Shown here in pieces: positions 12,731 through 28,023 of a DNA stretch of 64,000 bases. The notes below the pieces were generated by a model that was not told the origin of the DNA, searched no databases, and saw nothing but the letters and a program-made list of their open reading frames with translations. A program made the position numbers and the translations under genes. Each line of letters begins with the position of its first letter. The first letter of the stretch is position 1. Origin of the DNA: Ailanthus altissimus (Eukaryota > Streptophyta > Magnoliopsida > Sapindales > Simaroubaceae); NCBI GenBank assembly GCA_946807835.1, contig OX327683.1:31121001-31185000 (forward strand), written 5' to 3'.

Positions 12731-15111
12731 CAATGCCTACCATAGAGTATGAATCTATCACCTAGAAAGAATCTAATCACAAAATACAAACTTTCAACAA
12801 GAAAAAAGAACAAGGACAGATTCATAGAAGCATATTGTATCACTATAAAGGCATATTGACCGTCTGATTTTTAAAATTAAATGATAACATGCGAGATATA
12901 AACCATAAGGTAGTTAAGTATTTGAAAGAGAAAATTAATTGTACTAAGCATGTCAGATCAATGAGCGCATATAGAAAATATGATATTATGACCACTAATT
13001 TTACGAAGAGTGATACAGTGGCAAAGTAGACACATTCTTTATCATAAATTCTTTAGTTAAATAGATACGAGAGTTAATAAAAAATTAATTTTATAATAAA
13101 AAAAAAGCTGAAAAAATTAACAATTCACTTGACCACATGGGCAAAACTATAAGGTTTGGAGCACAAAGATTAATCCATGAGAATGTTAATTCATCTAGTT
13201 GACAACTTTAAGTTTATTGTGAAGAATTGTTAGTAGGATTGGGATAATGTATTTATGTCAATAAAAATATATTATACCAAATAATGTACTTGATCTCTGT
13301 ACGCCTCAGGTATATCTCGATTATAGCCACCTAATTTTATTATAGGGTTATTTCTAACCTAATTAATGTCACTATAGACAACGTTTGCATTTTTTTTGTC
13401 ATGTTCCTCGTCAAGGTGTCCACCATAATTTTTTATTAACCCCTAAAATTACATCAACTTGCACAAAATCTACTTTTATCTCGTGATCTTGTAGAGACAA
13501 TTTTTGTTTTATATCCAACACTTATATAACAAGTAACTAAATAAATAAATAATTGAAATCTTAAACAACAATTGTTAGTGTTTTTCATTATTGTTTAAAA
13601 ATTTCAATTTTTTCTTTTTGAAATAACTAATAATGTTGTAAGTTGAAGACATTTGCTTGTAGATTAGTTTGTGCTACATTTTTTTGTAGACATTCACTTT
13701 AGTAAATAAAGGATTACAAGTGAAGTTTTTTTGGCATATATAATCCTAGACAATGAGATCGCTTCATAAATCTCTACTTGTAATAAAAAAATTTATAACA
13801 GAAAATTTGATAATAATGTACAGAATTTTAAGACTAATTAATGTAAATTTAATTACATGCTTGAATAACATTAAAAATATCCTTGTAAATTATATTTTTC
13901 TCTCATTTATATTTTAAATTGTTTGCTTTTGAAGCTTTGTATATTTTTGACTTTTTCTTCAATGTCTTTTCAAAGAATTGCGAGCGGATTCTTATAAAAT
14001 ATTACTCAAAGGATATTTATTAAATTTTTTCAAATTATCCATTATTTAGAGTACACGATTATATAATTGACTTCTTTTTTTATGACCCAGCAATACACGA
14101 TGGATGAAATACATCAATGATAATTTCATCACATCTTTATCATCTATTTTTTTTAAATCATACTATGAAAAATAACCCATAAAACTTATTCAATGATATG
14201 TCTCTATTCAATAAGTAATGTCAATGCAAACTCATTCAATAAGTAAACAATAACTCAATTTTTTGGGTAAGTATTTTAATAGTAGATAGTCTCTCAATTT
14301 CAAGCTATATATGTCAATGCAAACTTTGTCAAGTAAAATGTATGTGTTTATTGTTTATAAGGTACCATAATTCATCATCAAAATCACAAGTCACCACTTA
14401 TTGGAGTATCAAATGATGAACCAAAATGTTTGAAAATTTATTCTCTACTTATCTAAAAAAAATGACATATATGTGGTTCGAAATATTTCTTTTCAACATT
14501 CCATCAACTTATTATTTATAATATCTAGGACTCATGTCTTTGAATAATATGAAATTGTTGCTCGAAAATTAGTCTTCAACTACAATTATTTATCTTTTTG
14601 AAACCACATCATTCTTGTAAAAAAATATTAATTAATTTTAAAGTATAATTAATGATGCAACATAATAACAATAATACTAAAACTAATATTTTAGAAATAT
14701 ATTATACAAAATTATAAATTAAATATTCAAAATTAAATAAATAAATTACTAATTAAAATCAATAAAATAAATCATATGATAATAAATTTAATTCCTAATT
14801 ACAACTTTATGGATAAATAAAAGAAAAAATGTACAAGGCTATTAAAAAATGAAATAAATTTAAAGATAAATTAAATAAAATTATAAGTAGAAACAAGTAA
14901 AAAAAAAAGCAATTAATAATTAATACAATCAAATTATTCATAATCAATAATACTTCAATAATTAATAATTATAAATTCCTAATTACAACTCCTAAATATT
15001 ATATAATGAATATATACTAACAAATGGGAAATATATTAAAATTATTAATTAGAATATATTACATTTATCAAAATAAAAAAAATTATGTACAAAAAAAAAA
15101 AAAACAAATTA

Positions 15112-15290
15112 GGGTCACGCGCTCCATGCTCGGAGCTCGTGACCCCGCGCTTAGAGCTAATTATCAAAGCACGACAAACTTATCGTGCTTGGATGATCAA
15201 AGGCAATAAATTTATCGCCTTTTGAATTTCTTGGGCACAATAAACTGATCGTGCCAGGCGATTGCAAGGGTGATAAACTTTTTCACTCTT
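15112..15290. repeat. Series of five consecutive hairpins
   Basis: Five short inverted repeats follow one another at 15112-15145, 15167-15190, 15199-15222, 15234-15255 and 15266-15290. Their arms differ ('GGGTCACG', 'AAGCACGA', 'AAAGGC', 'GGCAC', 'AAGGGTGA'), but the last four share an AT-rich centre close to 'ATAAACTTAT'. Each arm pair complements itself even though the arms differ between hairpins. The block lies at the probable right end of the MULE relic, and the matching inverse sequence lies at 10893-10945. Confidence 0.7.
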
Positions 15291-15345
15291 TTGATCTACT
15301 AACAGCGTGAGAAATACCCTTGTCTAGGCGATTATGATGATTCCA

Positions 15346-17240
15346 CTGGCATCGATTTTCCTATATTTTTCTTCACGGCCTTCTTCTTCTTTTTTCTTTT
15401 TTTTTTCCATTTTCTCCAAATTATTTTTTTAAGAAGTTAAAAATGCATCTTTCTTATCGTCATTCACTCTACTATCGTCATCCGTTGCTACAATCGTTCA
15501 AGCTGACAAAGTGAGTTTAGGATTTTAGGGTGTCAAACAAATTTGAATTGAGGGAAAAAAATGAGTTCGAAGGTATTTTTGTTTTTTTTTTTATGTGTTT
15601 GGTTATAAAAGTTAATAATTTTTAAAATTAAATAAATTAAAAAATAATACCAAAATTTTGACTATTTAAAAAATAATTATTAAAAAAGAACACTCATAAA
15701 AATTCAAACTCTAAATATTATAAAAATAAATCATAAGTTTGATTATTGAAAATCTATCACTATTAAAATATATAAAATGAAAAGAAAATTATATAAAGAA
15801 GTGTTAAACGTGGCATCATTAAGAAGAGAATCCCTTAATTTTTATTTTTTAAAACGTTCTCAACTCTCTCTTAAAAAGAAAAAGAAATTCTATTCGGAGC
15901 TTTTCCCATCTTCACCGGAGAGGGGACTGTCCACCTGATAGGTGGACAGCCCCCTCTCCGATGGATACTTATATCTTTTCACACATTTTCCTTTTCCGTT
16001 GTTATGTTATTTTTTTTTCTTTTCAATTTAATGATTTGGCTTCTAGGTGTGATCTTCTAGCCTTCGATCCCTCTTTGTTGGATCTTGTTGTGGCCTTACC
16101 AACCTCTGTCATGCTTCCACCAATCTTCATGTGCCTCCACCAAGAGCCATAGCTCTTGATCTCATACAGCATGCTTCAAAAGCCCACCGCTGTTGCCTAC
16201 TATAGTTGGCCAAGCAACCACTCCCAAGTAAGCATGGCTTACGGGCACTTGTCACGTAACCTAAATTTATTGAAAAAGCTAAATTTTAGTGGCTTTCAAG
16301 TACCATACCAACACTTGTATAGAATAACTCCGTCGCCATCCTATGCGAGCAAGATCTAATGATCTGTCTTTTAGCATTCCAATAACTTTTTGGTGATTTG
16401 GCGATTCAAGAAATTTTTTTTATATTTTTTTATTGTTGTTTTATTATCTATTTTTATTGGTTGTTAATTGTGGACTTTAATAGGTTATTATTATAAAAGA
16501 TGGAGGGGATTGTAAATAATATGATGGTGTATTTATGTAATCTTTACTAAGGGTAATTTTTGTCCCTCATGCATAAATATATTTTTTTATTCTTGTGTAA
16601 GGGTAATTAATCCTTTACTCTAAAAGGTCAATGTGCCATTGTCTAATACCCAATCTTTATTTGGGGTCTAATTTGTTTCTCTTCGTATAAATAATTTAGG
16701 TTGGAATGTTCGTTAGTATACATATGTTTGTATTATTTTAATAATTTTTTAATTATATATATCAGTATATTATATAATATCTTAATTTTAAATGAATGAT
16801 GTGATACCGTTTTAAAAAAAATATGGTATCATTTTTTTTTGGAAAGAAAAGTTAATTGTTTTAATGTTTGTTTATTCTAAAATTCCCTTCTACGTATTAG
16901 TTTCATTGTAGATTTGACAAGTCCACACAAGCTAATATTCAATTTACTTATATAAGTGTCACTATTAATTTGACTTGTAAATTTGAAAAAAAAGATCAAG
17001 AAATATATATTTTACCAAAAATTTGAAGGTAAAAACTTAGAAAAATTGCTTAGTCTACGCGGGCGTGAGCAAAGTTGAGAAGTATAGGGATTAGGGCGTT
17101 GTAACTTATATGAAAGCAAAGTAAGGTATGAGGTGAGCAAAATTTCTCGCCTACCTTGTCTTGAAATTTTTTGATAAGTTTGTAAATGAAAATGAGTTCA
17201 GGACCTGTTTAGAATAGGTTTCTCTGTCCCAATGGGTTAG
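15346..17240. other. Intergenic DNA with one strong hairpin, no supported gene
   Basis: Apart from the 45-nt inverted repeat at 15916-15960 nothing coherent was found. The region 15961-16360 is less AT-rich and has two short open frames, but neither resembles a protein I know. Confidence 0.5.
15916..15960. repeat. 45-nt near-perfect inverted repeat
   Basis: Arms of about 20 bp ('CGGAGAGGGG..TGTCCACC' and its complement) are separated by about 5 nt. It is GC-rich compared with the flanks. It could be the core of a miniature element or a foldback; no evidence separates these. Confidence 0.85.
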
Positions 17241-17479
17241 GTTAAATTCGAAAAATTTTCAAATTCAATTGAAAATTTTCGAACCAATTAACCCAATTTT
17301 TTTACAATTATCAGTAATAAGTATTTTCATTAAAAAATATATATATTATGTAAGATTTATGATGCTTTTCCCTTTTTTTTTCTTTACATTAATTAAAGAA
17401 TATCATAAATTAACAATTGTATATATAAAGCAAAATTGTTATAGTTTTCTACTCTAATCAAAACAACAGTCCAATTTAA

Positions 17480-18625
17480 TTATGTAGCTTTAATATTAAA
17501 TTTGAAATTATAATATTTAATATAATTAAATTTTATTAAATTTGAAGTTGTAATATTTAAAGTAATTGAAATTAAAATTAGATTTAGAATTATAATATTT
17601 AACGTAATTCAAATTATTATTAGAATTAAAATTATAATCTTTAATATAATTAAAATTAAAATTAAAATTATAACATTTAATATAATTTAATTCAAAATTA
17701 AATTTAAAATTATAAATATTTACGTAATTGAAATTGAAATTGGATTTGAAATTATAATATTTAATGTAATTAAAATCGAAATTAAATTTGAAATTATAAT
17801 ATTTAACTTAATTTAAATTAAAATTGAAGTGAAATTATAACATTTAACTTAATTGAAATTAAAATTAAAATTATAATATTTAACATAATTTAAATCAAAA
17901 TTAAAAATAAAATTATAATATTTAATATAATTGAAATTGCAATTGAGATTGAAATTATAACATTTAACGTAACTTAATTTGAAATTATGTTTGAAAAGAT
18001 AACATTTAATACAATTGAAATCAAAATTATATTTGAAATTATAAAATTTAACATAATTAAAATTAAATTTAAAATTATAATATTTAATGTAATTAAAATC
18101 AAAATTAGATTTGAAATTATATTATTGAACACAATTCAAATTGGAATTATAAAATTAAACGTAACTGAAATTGTAATTAGAATTAGAATTATAACATTTA
18201 ACGTAATTCAATTCGAAATTAGATTTTGAATTATAATATTTAACGTAATTAAAATTGAATTTAGAGTTATAATATTTAACTTAACTGAAATTGGATTTGA
18301 AATTATAATATTTAACGTAATTAAAATCAAAATTGAATTTAAAATTATAATATTTAATGTAATTCAATTCAAAATTATAATTGAAATTATAATGTAATTA
18401 AAATTATAATTATAACATCTAACGTGATTAAAATTAAATTTAAAATTATAATATTTAACGTAATTAAAATTATAATATTAATGCAATTGAAATTAAAATT
18501 GAATTTAAAATTATAATATTTAATATAATTGAGATTAAAATTATATTTAAAATTATAATATTAAACATAATTAAATTTAAAATTATAATATTTAATATAA
18601 TTAAAATATAATTTAAAATTTTTTC
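17480..18625. repeat. AT-rich minisatellite array 1, ~42-bp unit
   Basis: About 27 diverged copies of a unit that reads approximately 'ATTTAACGTAATTGAAATT' followed by 'AAAATTRGATTTGAAATTAT'. The spacing between successive '(A)TTTAAYGTAATT' blocks is usually 42 bp. Because 42 is divisible by three, the array gives open frames of repeating 14-residue I/E/K/N-rich peptides (for example 17987-18229); these are by-products, not genes. The same unit makes up array 2 at 33450-34710. Confidence 0.9.
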
Positions 18626-20340
18626 TTTTTCAAAAAATAAAATTTATGAATTTTCGATTCAATCCGTCTTGAACTATGCTGATTTGAATCAAAACTACGT
18701 CATTTTAACATTTAAAAAAATTCAAAAACTTCCAATCCAATTTAAAAATTGTCCCAATCGACACGTAAATTGAATAATCTTTGCCCCGCTTATTTTCCTT
18801 CAAATCCTAGCAACTTAACCGCCGCTGTCTCCGCCGAATAGGGGCTATTCTCTCCTCTTCGGTGGACTCTCCTCTTCTTCTTTCTTACTTTCTTTTTCAC
18901 TCTCTCCCTCCATCCTTCTCTGTTTTTTTATTGTGTTTGTTTTTCAATTTTTTCCTTTTGTTTTTCTTTTGCTGTTTCTTTTCTTTGGGCACTAGTTTGT
19001 CTTAGCGGTTCTCTGTTTTGGTGCCGACCACCAATAATAGTTAGGTTCTTTGGTCGGGTAGCAATACTTCGAGCTCCGGTATGCTTCTTTCATGCGACTG
19101 CCATCGTTACTCATACAACCACCATTCTTCCTCGGCTCTTTGTGTTGCCGCAAGCTTGGCTAGCTTCTTGTCATAACTCCCGCGAGTATACTCTCAATCG
19201 AGCTCAGCACTTCGTTTTGTTCAACTTGGTTTTCGACCGTCCAAGATCTGACTAATCCTTTGTCAATTTTGATCTGTCCGCTGCCGTCTGCTCTTACCGT
19301 CAGTTGATCTAGCCTTAGACCCCCATATGCCGGCCTCAACTGTCCCTATTTATCGGCTTGTTAGTGTTTGGCCAACCCAACTCCCATTTATTGGTGTTGT
19401 CAATGTCTGGCTAATGTTTGTGTTTGGTGGTTGTTTGGTTGTTTTAGGGTTGTTGAGTATAAAGATGTGATTAAGGTAAGGTTATTTTTATAATTTTTTT
19501 ATAATATTATTTTTTGTAATAATAATCTTTTTAGAGGTAATTTTTTTTTATGTAAAGAATTTTTTTTTGTGAGGTTAAATTTTTTAGAAGTAATTTTATT
19601 TTTTATGTAAAATAATTAATTTTTTTGTGAGATTAAATTTTTTAAGTTAAATTTTTTTATTTATAATAAAGGTAAATATTCTTTTGAGATAAATTTTGTT
19701 TTAAAAATTTTATTATATCTTTATTATTAAAAAAGTAATTTTGAGTGGATCACAAAAATTTTATTTTATTCACGTAAAGTATTTTAATAAATATTTAATA
19801 TATTAATAAATTTACTCATATAATATTATAAAATTATTTATAATATTTAATTTAAAATTTAAAAAATTTGTCGAACAATTTTTTTTTTATCCCAATCAAA
19901 AATAAAAATAAGTAAAAAAATTCTAATATTGAAGCCGAAGTAGCCCAACCCTAAAGCAAGGGCTGAGCCTGAGCCTGAGCCTGCCTTGTGACTTAAATGT
20001 TCAAACTTGAAAGACGGGACAACTACCCACCCACTCGTGCATGGCCGTCGCTTTCAAGAATCCCCAAGAGATGGTATTCATGAAAGTGCCACTTCACCTT
20101 TCTCTCTCTTTCCACACGCTTTTTTTTTTTTTTTGAATTTTAAAGTTCTTTCTCCAAAAACTTTTTGCCGCTCTCATACTGTCATGCTCATGTCCATGCC
20201 CTTGTGACTAGTGACTAGTGACTAGTGACTAATGACTAAGGAATTATGATAATAACATCCTAACATTAAAATCTTATTAAATAATAAAGTTGGGTATTAT
20301 ATTTAAATATAATGCATCCTCCTAATCCCGTCTTTGATTT
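18626..20340. other. Intergenic DNA upstream of the NEK gene
   Basis: A CT-rich, less AT-biased stretch (18780-19440) has no sustained protein-like reading; 19450-19940 is AT-rich. A short '(GAGCCT)n' run lies near 19964-19983 and a 7-bp tandem repeat at 20204-20238. Nothing else was recognised. Confidence 0.5.
20204..20238. repeat. (GTGACTA)x5 tandem repeat
   Basis: Four exact 7-bp units 'GTGACTA' and a fifth with one change, in the upstream region of the NEK gene. Confidence 0.95.
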
Positions 20341-20439
20341 TTCTCTCGCATGTCGTCAAATTCAAAATTCATACAGATACGGTACTACTACTAATGGCAC
20401 ACTATCTTATTCTTGTCTATCTCTAACCGACTAGATTCT

Positions 20440-21098
20440 TCCTCCACTCAACCGCTTTCTAATTTCAGGTATACTTTCTTCTTTACATTTTCTTTTTCTG
20501 TTTTTAATTTGCCGGGGATTCTATCCTTTTATTTTCTTTTTCGTATTATTTGACTAAATTAAATGTAATTAGCATATATGGGTTCTAGTCTGTTTTGCCC
20601 ATAAGTGGTTGTGTGTTACGGATGCATAATGATGGTCACTTCGTTTAATTGGTGATTAGACACACAAACCACTGCTTAATCAGTGCTACAGTAAACACTA
20701 ATCAATGTCACTTTGTTTACTGTTGTTTTGTTGAAGATTGAAGTCGGTTTTTTGATCCTACTCTCTAGAAAGTTAATTAGGCCCTAATTTCGATGCATCG
20801 CGCTGTAAAGTATCAAGATAATTTGCTTCTTCTCCTCAGAGTAGTGAATTATTGCTATACTTGGTTTTTGTATGAAGGTTTGTAGTTGTGGGTTTTTGAT
20901 AGAACTAGATGCTTCATAACTCAGCAATTCAATTTCATTGAGAGCCATGTTCTTCATTTTTTTTCTCTCTTGGGAAACCGAATTTTGTTTGTACATGTTA
21001 TCAAGCTGTCAATTTCTGCGACTTATGTTTTTGTGTTGATACTTGCTAGATTGAAAGTGAGAAACTGATTCCTACAAAGGTGTGTGCTAAAATTTGCA
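20440..21098 (+). promoter_or_regulatory. Probable 5' UTR with intron of the NEK gene
   Basis: Between the CT-rich stretch at 20420-20470 and the ATG at 21099 there is no coding signal but a plausible donor ('CAG|GTATAC' near 20468) and several candidate acceptors. A 5' UTR intron is common in this family. This is inference; no TATA box was clear. Confidence 0.3.
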
Positions 21099-25327
<4,229 letters not shown>

Positions 25328-25793
25328 CTTGAATGCTTGTTTCTTGTGAATGCTATGCTGTCACTTGTATATATTTGCAAGTCTGTTTTTACTGTTAGGC
25401 AGAGTCTTTACTCTTGATAACTGAAGAGAGCATAGAGACTAATGATGTGCGCATACCTAGGATTGGAATGTCATAATTCCGGTTAAGAGCATGTGTTTGA
25501 AAATGCGTGATTATTAAGAGGTTGAAGATGGAAAATTTTCTTCAAAAATCTTTTCTGTCTATATATCAATCAAACAACTTTATATAAGAATCAGTAGAAT
25601 TTGAGAAATAAATAGTCATTTTAGCATAAGCAAAAAGTTATTGTCATAAAGACTTAAATCTTGAATGAAAAATAATTTCAAAGTTTGAAGTTGATTAGTA
25701 GAAAATACGAGAAAAGAATTTTTTTATGTAGTGGATTTGCGTTTACGCTGAAAGGAAATCGTTTGTCGTCTAATGGAAGAAGAGAAGAGAGAC
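25328..25793. other. NEK 3' UTR and short spacer
   Basis: The 466 bp between the NEK stop and the next gene's ATG contain the NEK 3' UTR and probably the start of the downstream transcript. No separate gene was seen. Confidence 0.5.
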
Positions 25794-26121
25794 ATGGCAG
25801 AAACAGAAATCCTAGAATTCTACGAGCTCAATTATTCGGATATGAAGCTTCTATAGTCAGATACAGATACCATTTCATCATCAACAGAAGAAGTTGAAAG
25901 GCTAGGAACAATGAGGACAAGCATAGTGGAAGCTCTTGGCCCGAGAGGCCCTGGTCTTCTCTCACTCACCGCTGTGCGTAATGATTCTATTGTTCGCTAA
26001 AGCTCCTCCTTCTTGCTCGCAAGCTCGCTCTTCTCAACCCAGATGATTGCAAACGCATTCTCAAGGTAACCCATTTTCTTTAACTTTTCGAGTGCTTGAT
26101 GAAATTTATTGGCGAGCCTAG

Positions 26122-26598
26122 TGTAATGAACTTTTCAAGAATCATATAATTTTAAACGCGTTGTGTGTTAAGTAGTTGAAAAAATTACATAAAGAAGAGA
26201 AAATACACATACCAACTATTTGTAAGAATATTCTCTATATTATTGAAGAGAAATATAAATTATGAGATGAATTATACGAGTGAGAGTCTCCCCTTTATAT
26301 ACTAACAATTCTATACAATCGATGGTTGGCATTTAAATGATCTAATAGTGAGTATACAAAATGGAATAATATACCCTAAAATATTTTTAGATGTCATCAC
26401 ATGTTCTCTAAAATATTTATTTCTTAATTAAGGTTAACAACCCTAATAAGTGGCGGGCTGGATCCGGTTCTTCCCCAATGTCAGCAGGTCTTCTAGAAGC
26501 TCTGGCCCGCGATCCGTTCCAACAACCCTTAAGCCTTCTAGGAGACTTTGTCGTGCACCAAGTGTTCGAGCAAATGCTTGAGAACACTTTGTGCGCTC
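26122..26598 (-). repeat. 3' LTR of the 26-31.7 kb gypsy element
   Basis: Matches 31257-31734 in the same orientation, including the block complementary to 'GGGGAGACCCTCACTTGTA'. Its inner edge is eroded ('GAGCGCACAAAGTG' where 'TGTCACGCCCCAAGTG' would be expected). Confidence 0.85.
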
Positions 26599-26767
26599 TT
26601 GTATTTTCAATGTGCTTCAATATCGAGTACCTCTTTCCACTTGATAAAGTACTCATGTCTTGGAGGTTGATCTTTCCTCTACACCGTCTATCTGTTGCGG
26701 ATGAGTTTCGACTCTTTGTCTTCTTATGTGAAAATCCCTAAAGGTCCCTGTTTCTGCTCTATGTCTT

Positions 26768-27076
26768 TCATACCCCTCGGTATAACTTCAAACAGCTCTC
26801 GGGAGGCACCGGATGCAGCTGCTGTCTCGAAGGTATCCCCACCTTATGCGAGACATTGCCAACCCTCTTGGCAACAGGATATAGCCCTTCGTCCTTATGA
26901 TCAAGGCCCTTGTGATGTAGGCGTGCTGTCTTGTGTTGTGGTGGAAGTATCGTCTCCATCAGCAAGTCCCCCGCACGATGCTTGACACGTCGCTGCTTGT
27001 CCCTAATCCACTTCTTGTGCTGAAAACCCATATCATGTGACGTCTCGAGTTGTTGAGCGACACCCAAACTCGACAA
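26768..27076 (-). pseudogene. Gypsy integrase C-terminal fragment
   Basis: Contains 'RVGNVSHKVGIPSRQQLHP' and 'SCLKLYRGV', matching the integrase tail of the sister element ('RVGNVSYKVELPSRLRLHP'). The N-terminal side at about 27060-27090 still reads like the start of the RT domain ('RLNEL', 'KQLKEL'), marking the join of a large internal deletion. Confidence 0.75.
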
Positions 27077-27091
27077 CTCCTTAAGCTGCTT

Positions 27092-28018
27092 TCACAGCTC
27101 ATTTAATCTCGGATGAGGCATCTGCATTGTAGTTGGAAGTGTAAACTTCAGCTTCAACTGTTTTCCATGCTTAGTATCACCATAATGTGGCTGCACTTGT
27201 AGTATGGCAGTTGGCACGATCCCTTTATGCTCATTGAACACTCCCGTAACCCCCATTAGTAGCTCGCCCCTTGTTGCCTTATCATCCATCTTCTTCACTG
27301 TGGATAGATGTGCTTCTCCTTTGTGCCTATAAACTCCTATTAGTTGAATGGCAAAAAGAATTTTAGTATTGACTTTTAGTCGAGATTGCCAACCCTTGGG
27401 CTTGTCTACTGTTGGTATCATGTAAGGCATTCCTTCTATGATGCATACGCAGTCGTGTCGAGGAAGCAGCACTACGTCGTACTGCCTCAAGAACTCCATA
27501 CCTAACACCACATCGAAATTATCAAGAGGTGCTATAGAGAAATTTACCTCGTTGCGCTATTTACCTAGGTAGATATTGACGAACCACCCCATCTAGTAGC
27601 TTGGCCACAACATTCATTGACTTGAGGAACTCTTCATCTTTCTCTACGTAAAGTCCCAAGCGTTTCACCTCCGCACGCTTAATAAAGTTGTGTGTCGTGC
27701 CCGTATCTATCAATACTTGAGTTTTTATGCAGTTGATATAGGCTTTAACATATATGAGCGCCTTTTTCGTTGGCGCGCTGGCACCCCACTTAACTTTCAT
27801 TGTGTTGAGCAGCTGTAAACACCCCATTTGACCCTGTTCGCAAGCCCCGTGTGCTATAACCATGGCGTTGATAGCTTTCTTCTTCGGACAATCATTGACC
27901 CAGTGATCCCCATCGCAAAAGAAGCAATTTATCTTCTGTCCATTACCTCTATGGCTGTTGCGCTTCTGCTTTTCCCATTTGGGCGACTTACTTTTCTACT
28001 CCTCATTTTTCGGAGGCT
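27092..28018 (-). pseudogene. Gypsy Gag C-terminus and aspartic protease fragment
   Basis: Two open stretches in different frames (27561-27863 and 27092-27511). The first carries the protease active-site block 'VLIDTGTTHNFIKRAEVKR', the second 'VLGMEFLRQYDVVLLPRHD', which follows protease in this family. The Gag zinc-knuckle region upstream (27880-28018) reads only in pieces ('FCDGDHWV'). Confidence 0.8.
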
Positions 28019-28023
28019 GAAAC

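Larger units (their letters stand above)
11800..13150 (+). pseudogene. MULE transposase (MURA/DDE) relic
   Basis: Read in changing + frames, the region gives a chain of fragments in the order of plant MULE transposases: 'ALSQLTLKSNLSFKA' near 11830; a 'RSQHTCHMDLCDGHHHQ'-like segment near 12010-12060; 'CVDSTFLKGPYLSSIFVAV' near 12395-12455, matching the first catalytic Asp block ('VDGTFLKG'); 'DVNDIVFVSN' near 12670; 'FFNAYHRV' near 12730; and 'KYDIMTTNF' near 12978, matching the family's '(Y)DIMTTN..ES' block. At least a dozen stops and several frame changes interrupt it. The order and spacing support the family; no single stretch would do so alone. Confidence 0.65.
10860..15345 (+). mobile_element. 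Decayed Mutator-like element (MULE)
   Basis: A relic MURA-type transposase (about 11800-13150, + strand) is flanked by outer segments that look inversely related. The left segment 10893-10945 ('GGCACGATAAGAG...' and on) aligns with the reverse complement of about 15205-15255 ('GGCACGATCAG...'). MULEs normally have long terminal inverted repeats, so these may be remnants of the two ends. The outermost termini and the usual 9-bp target duplication could not be placed, so the element limits are approximate. The body has stops, frameshifts and two internal tandem duplications, so it cannot be autonomous. Confidence 0.55.

Noticed and set aside
17987..18229. 80-codon open frame in array 1
   Set aside because: Same repeat artefact as in array 2.
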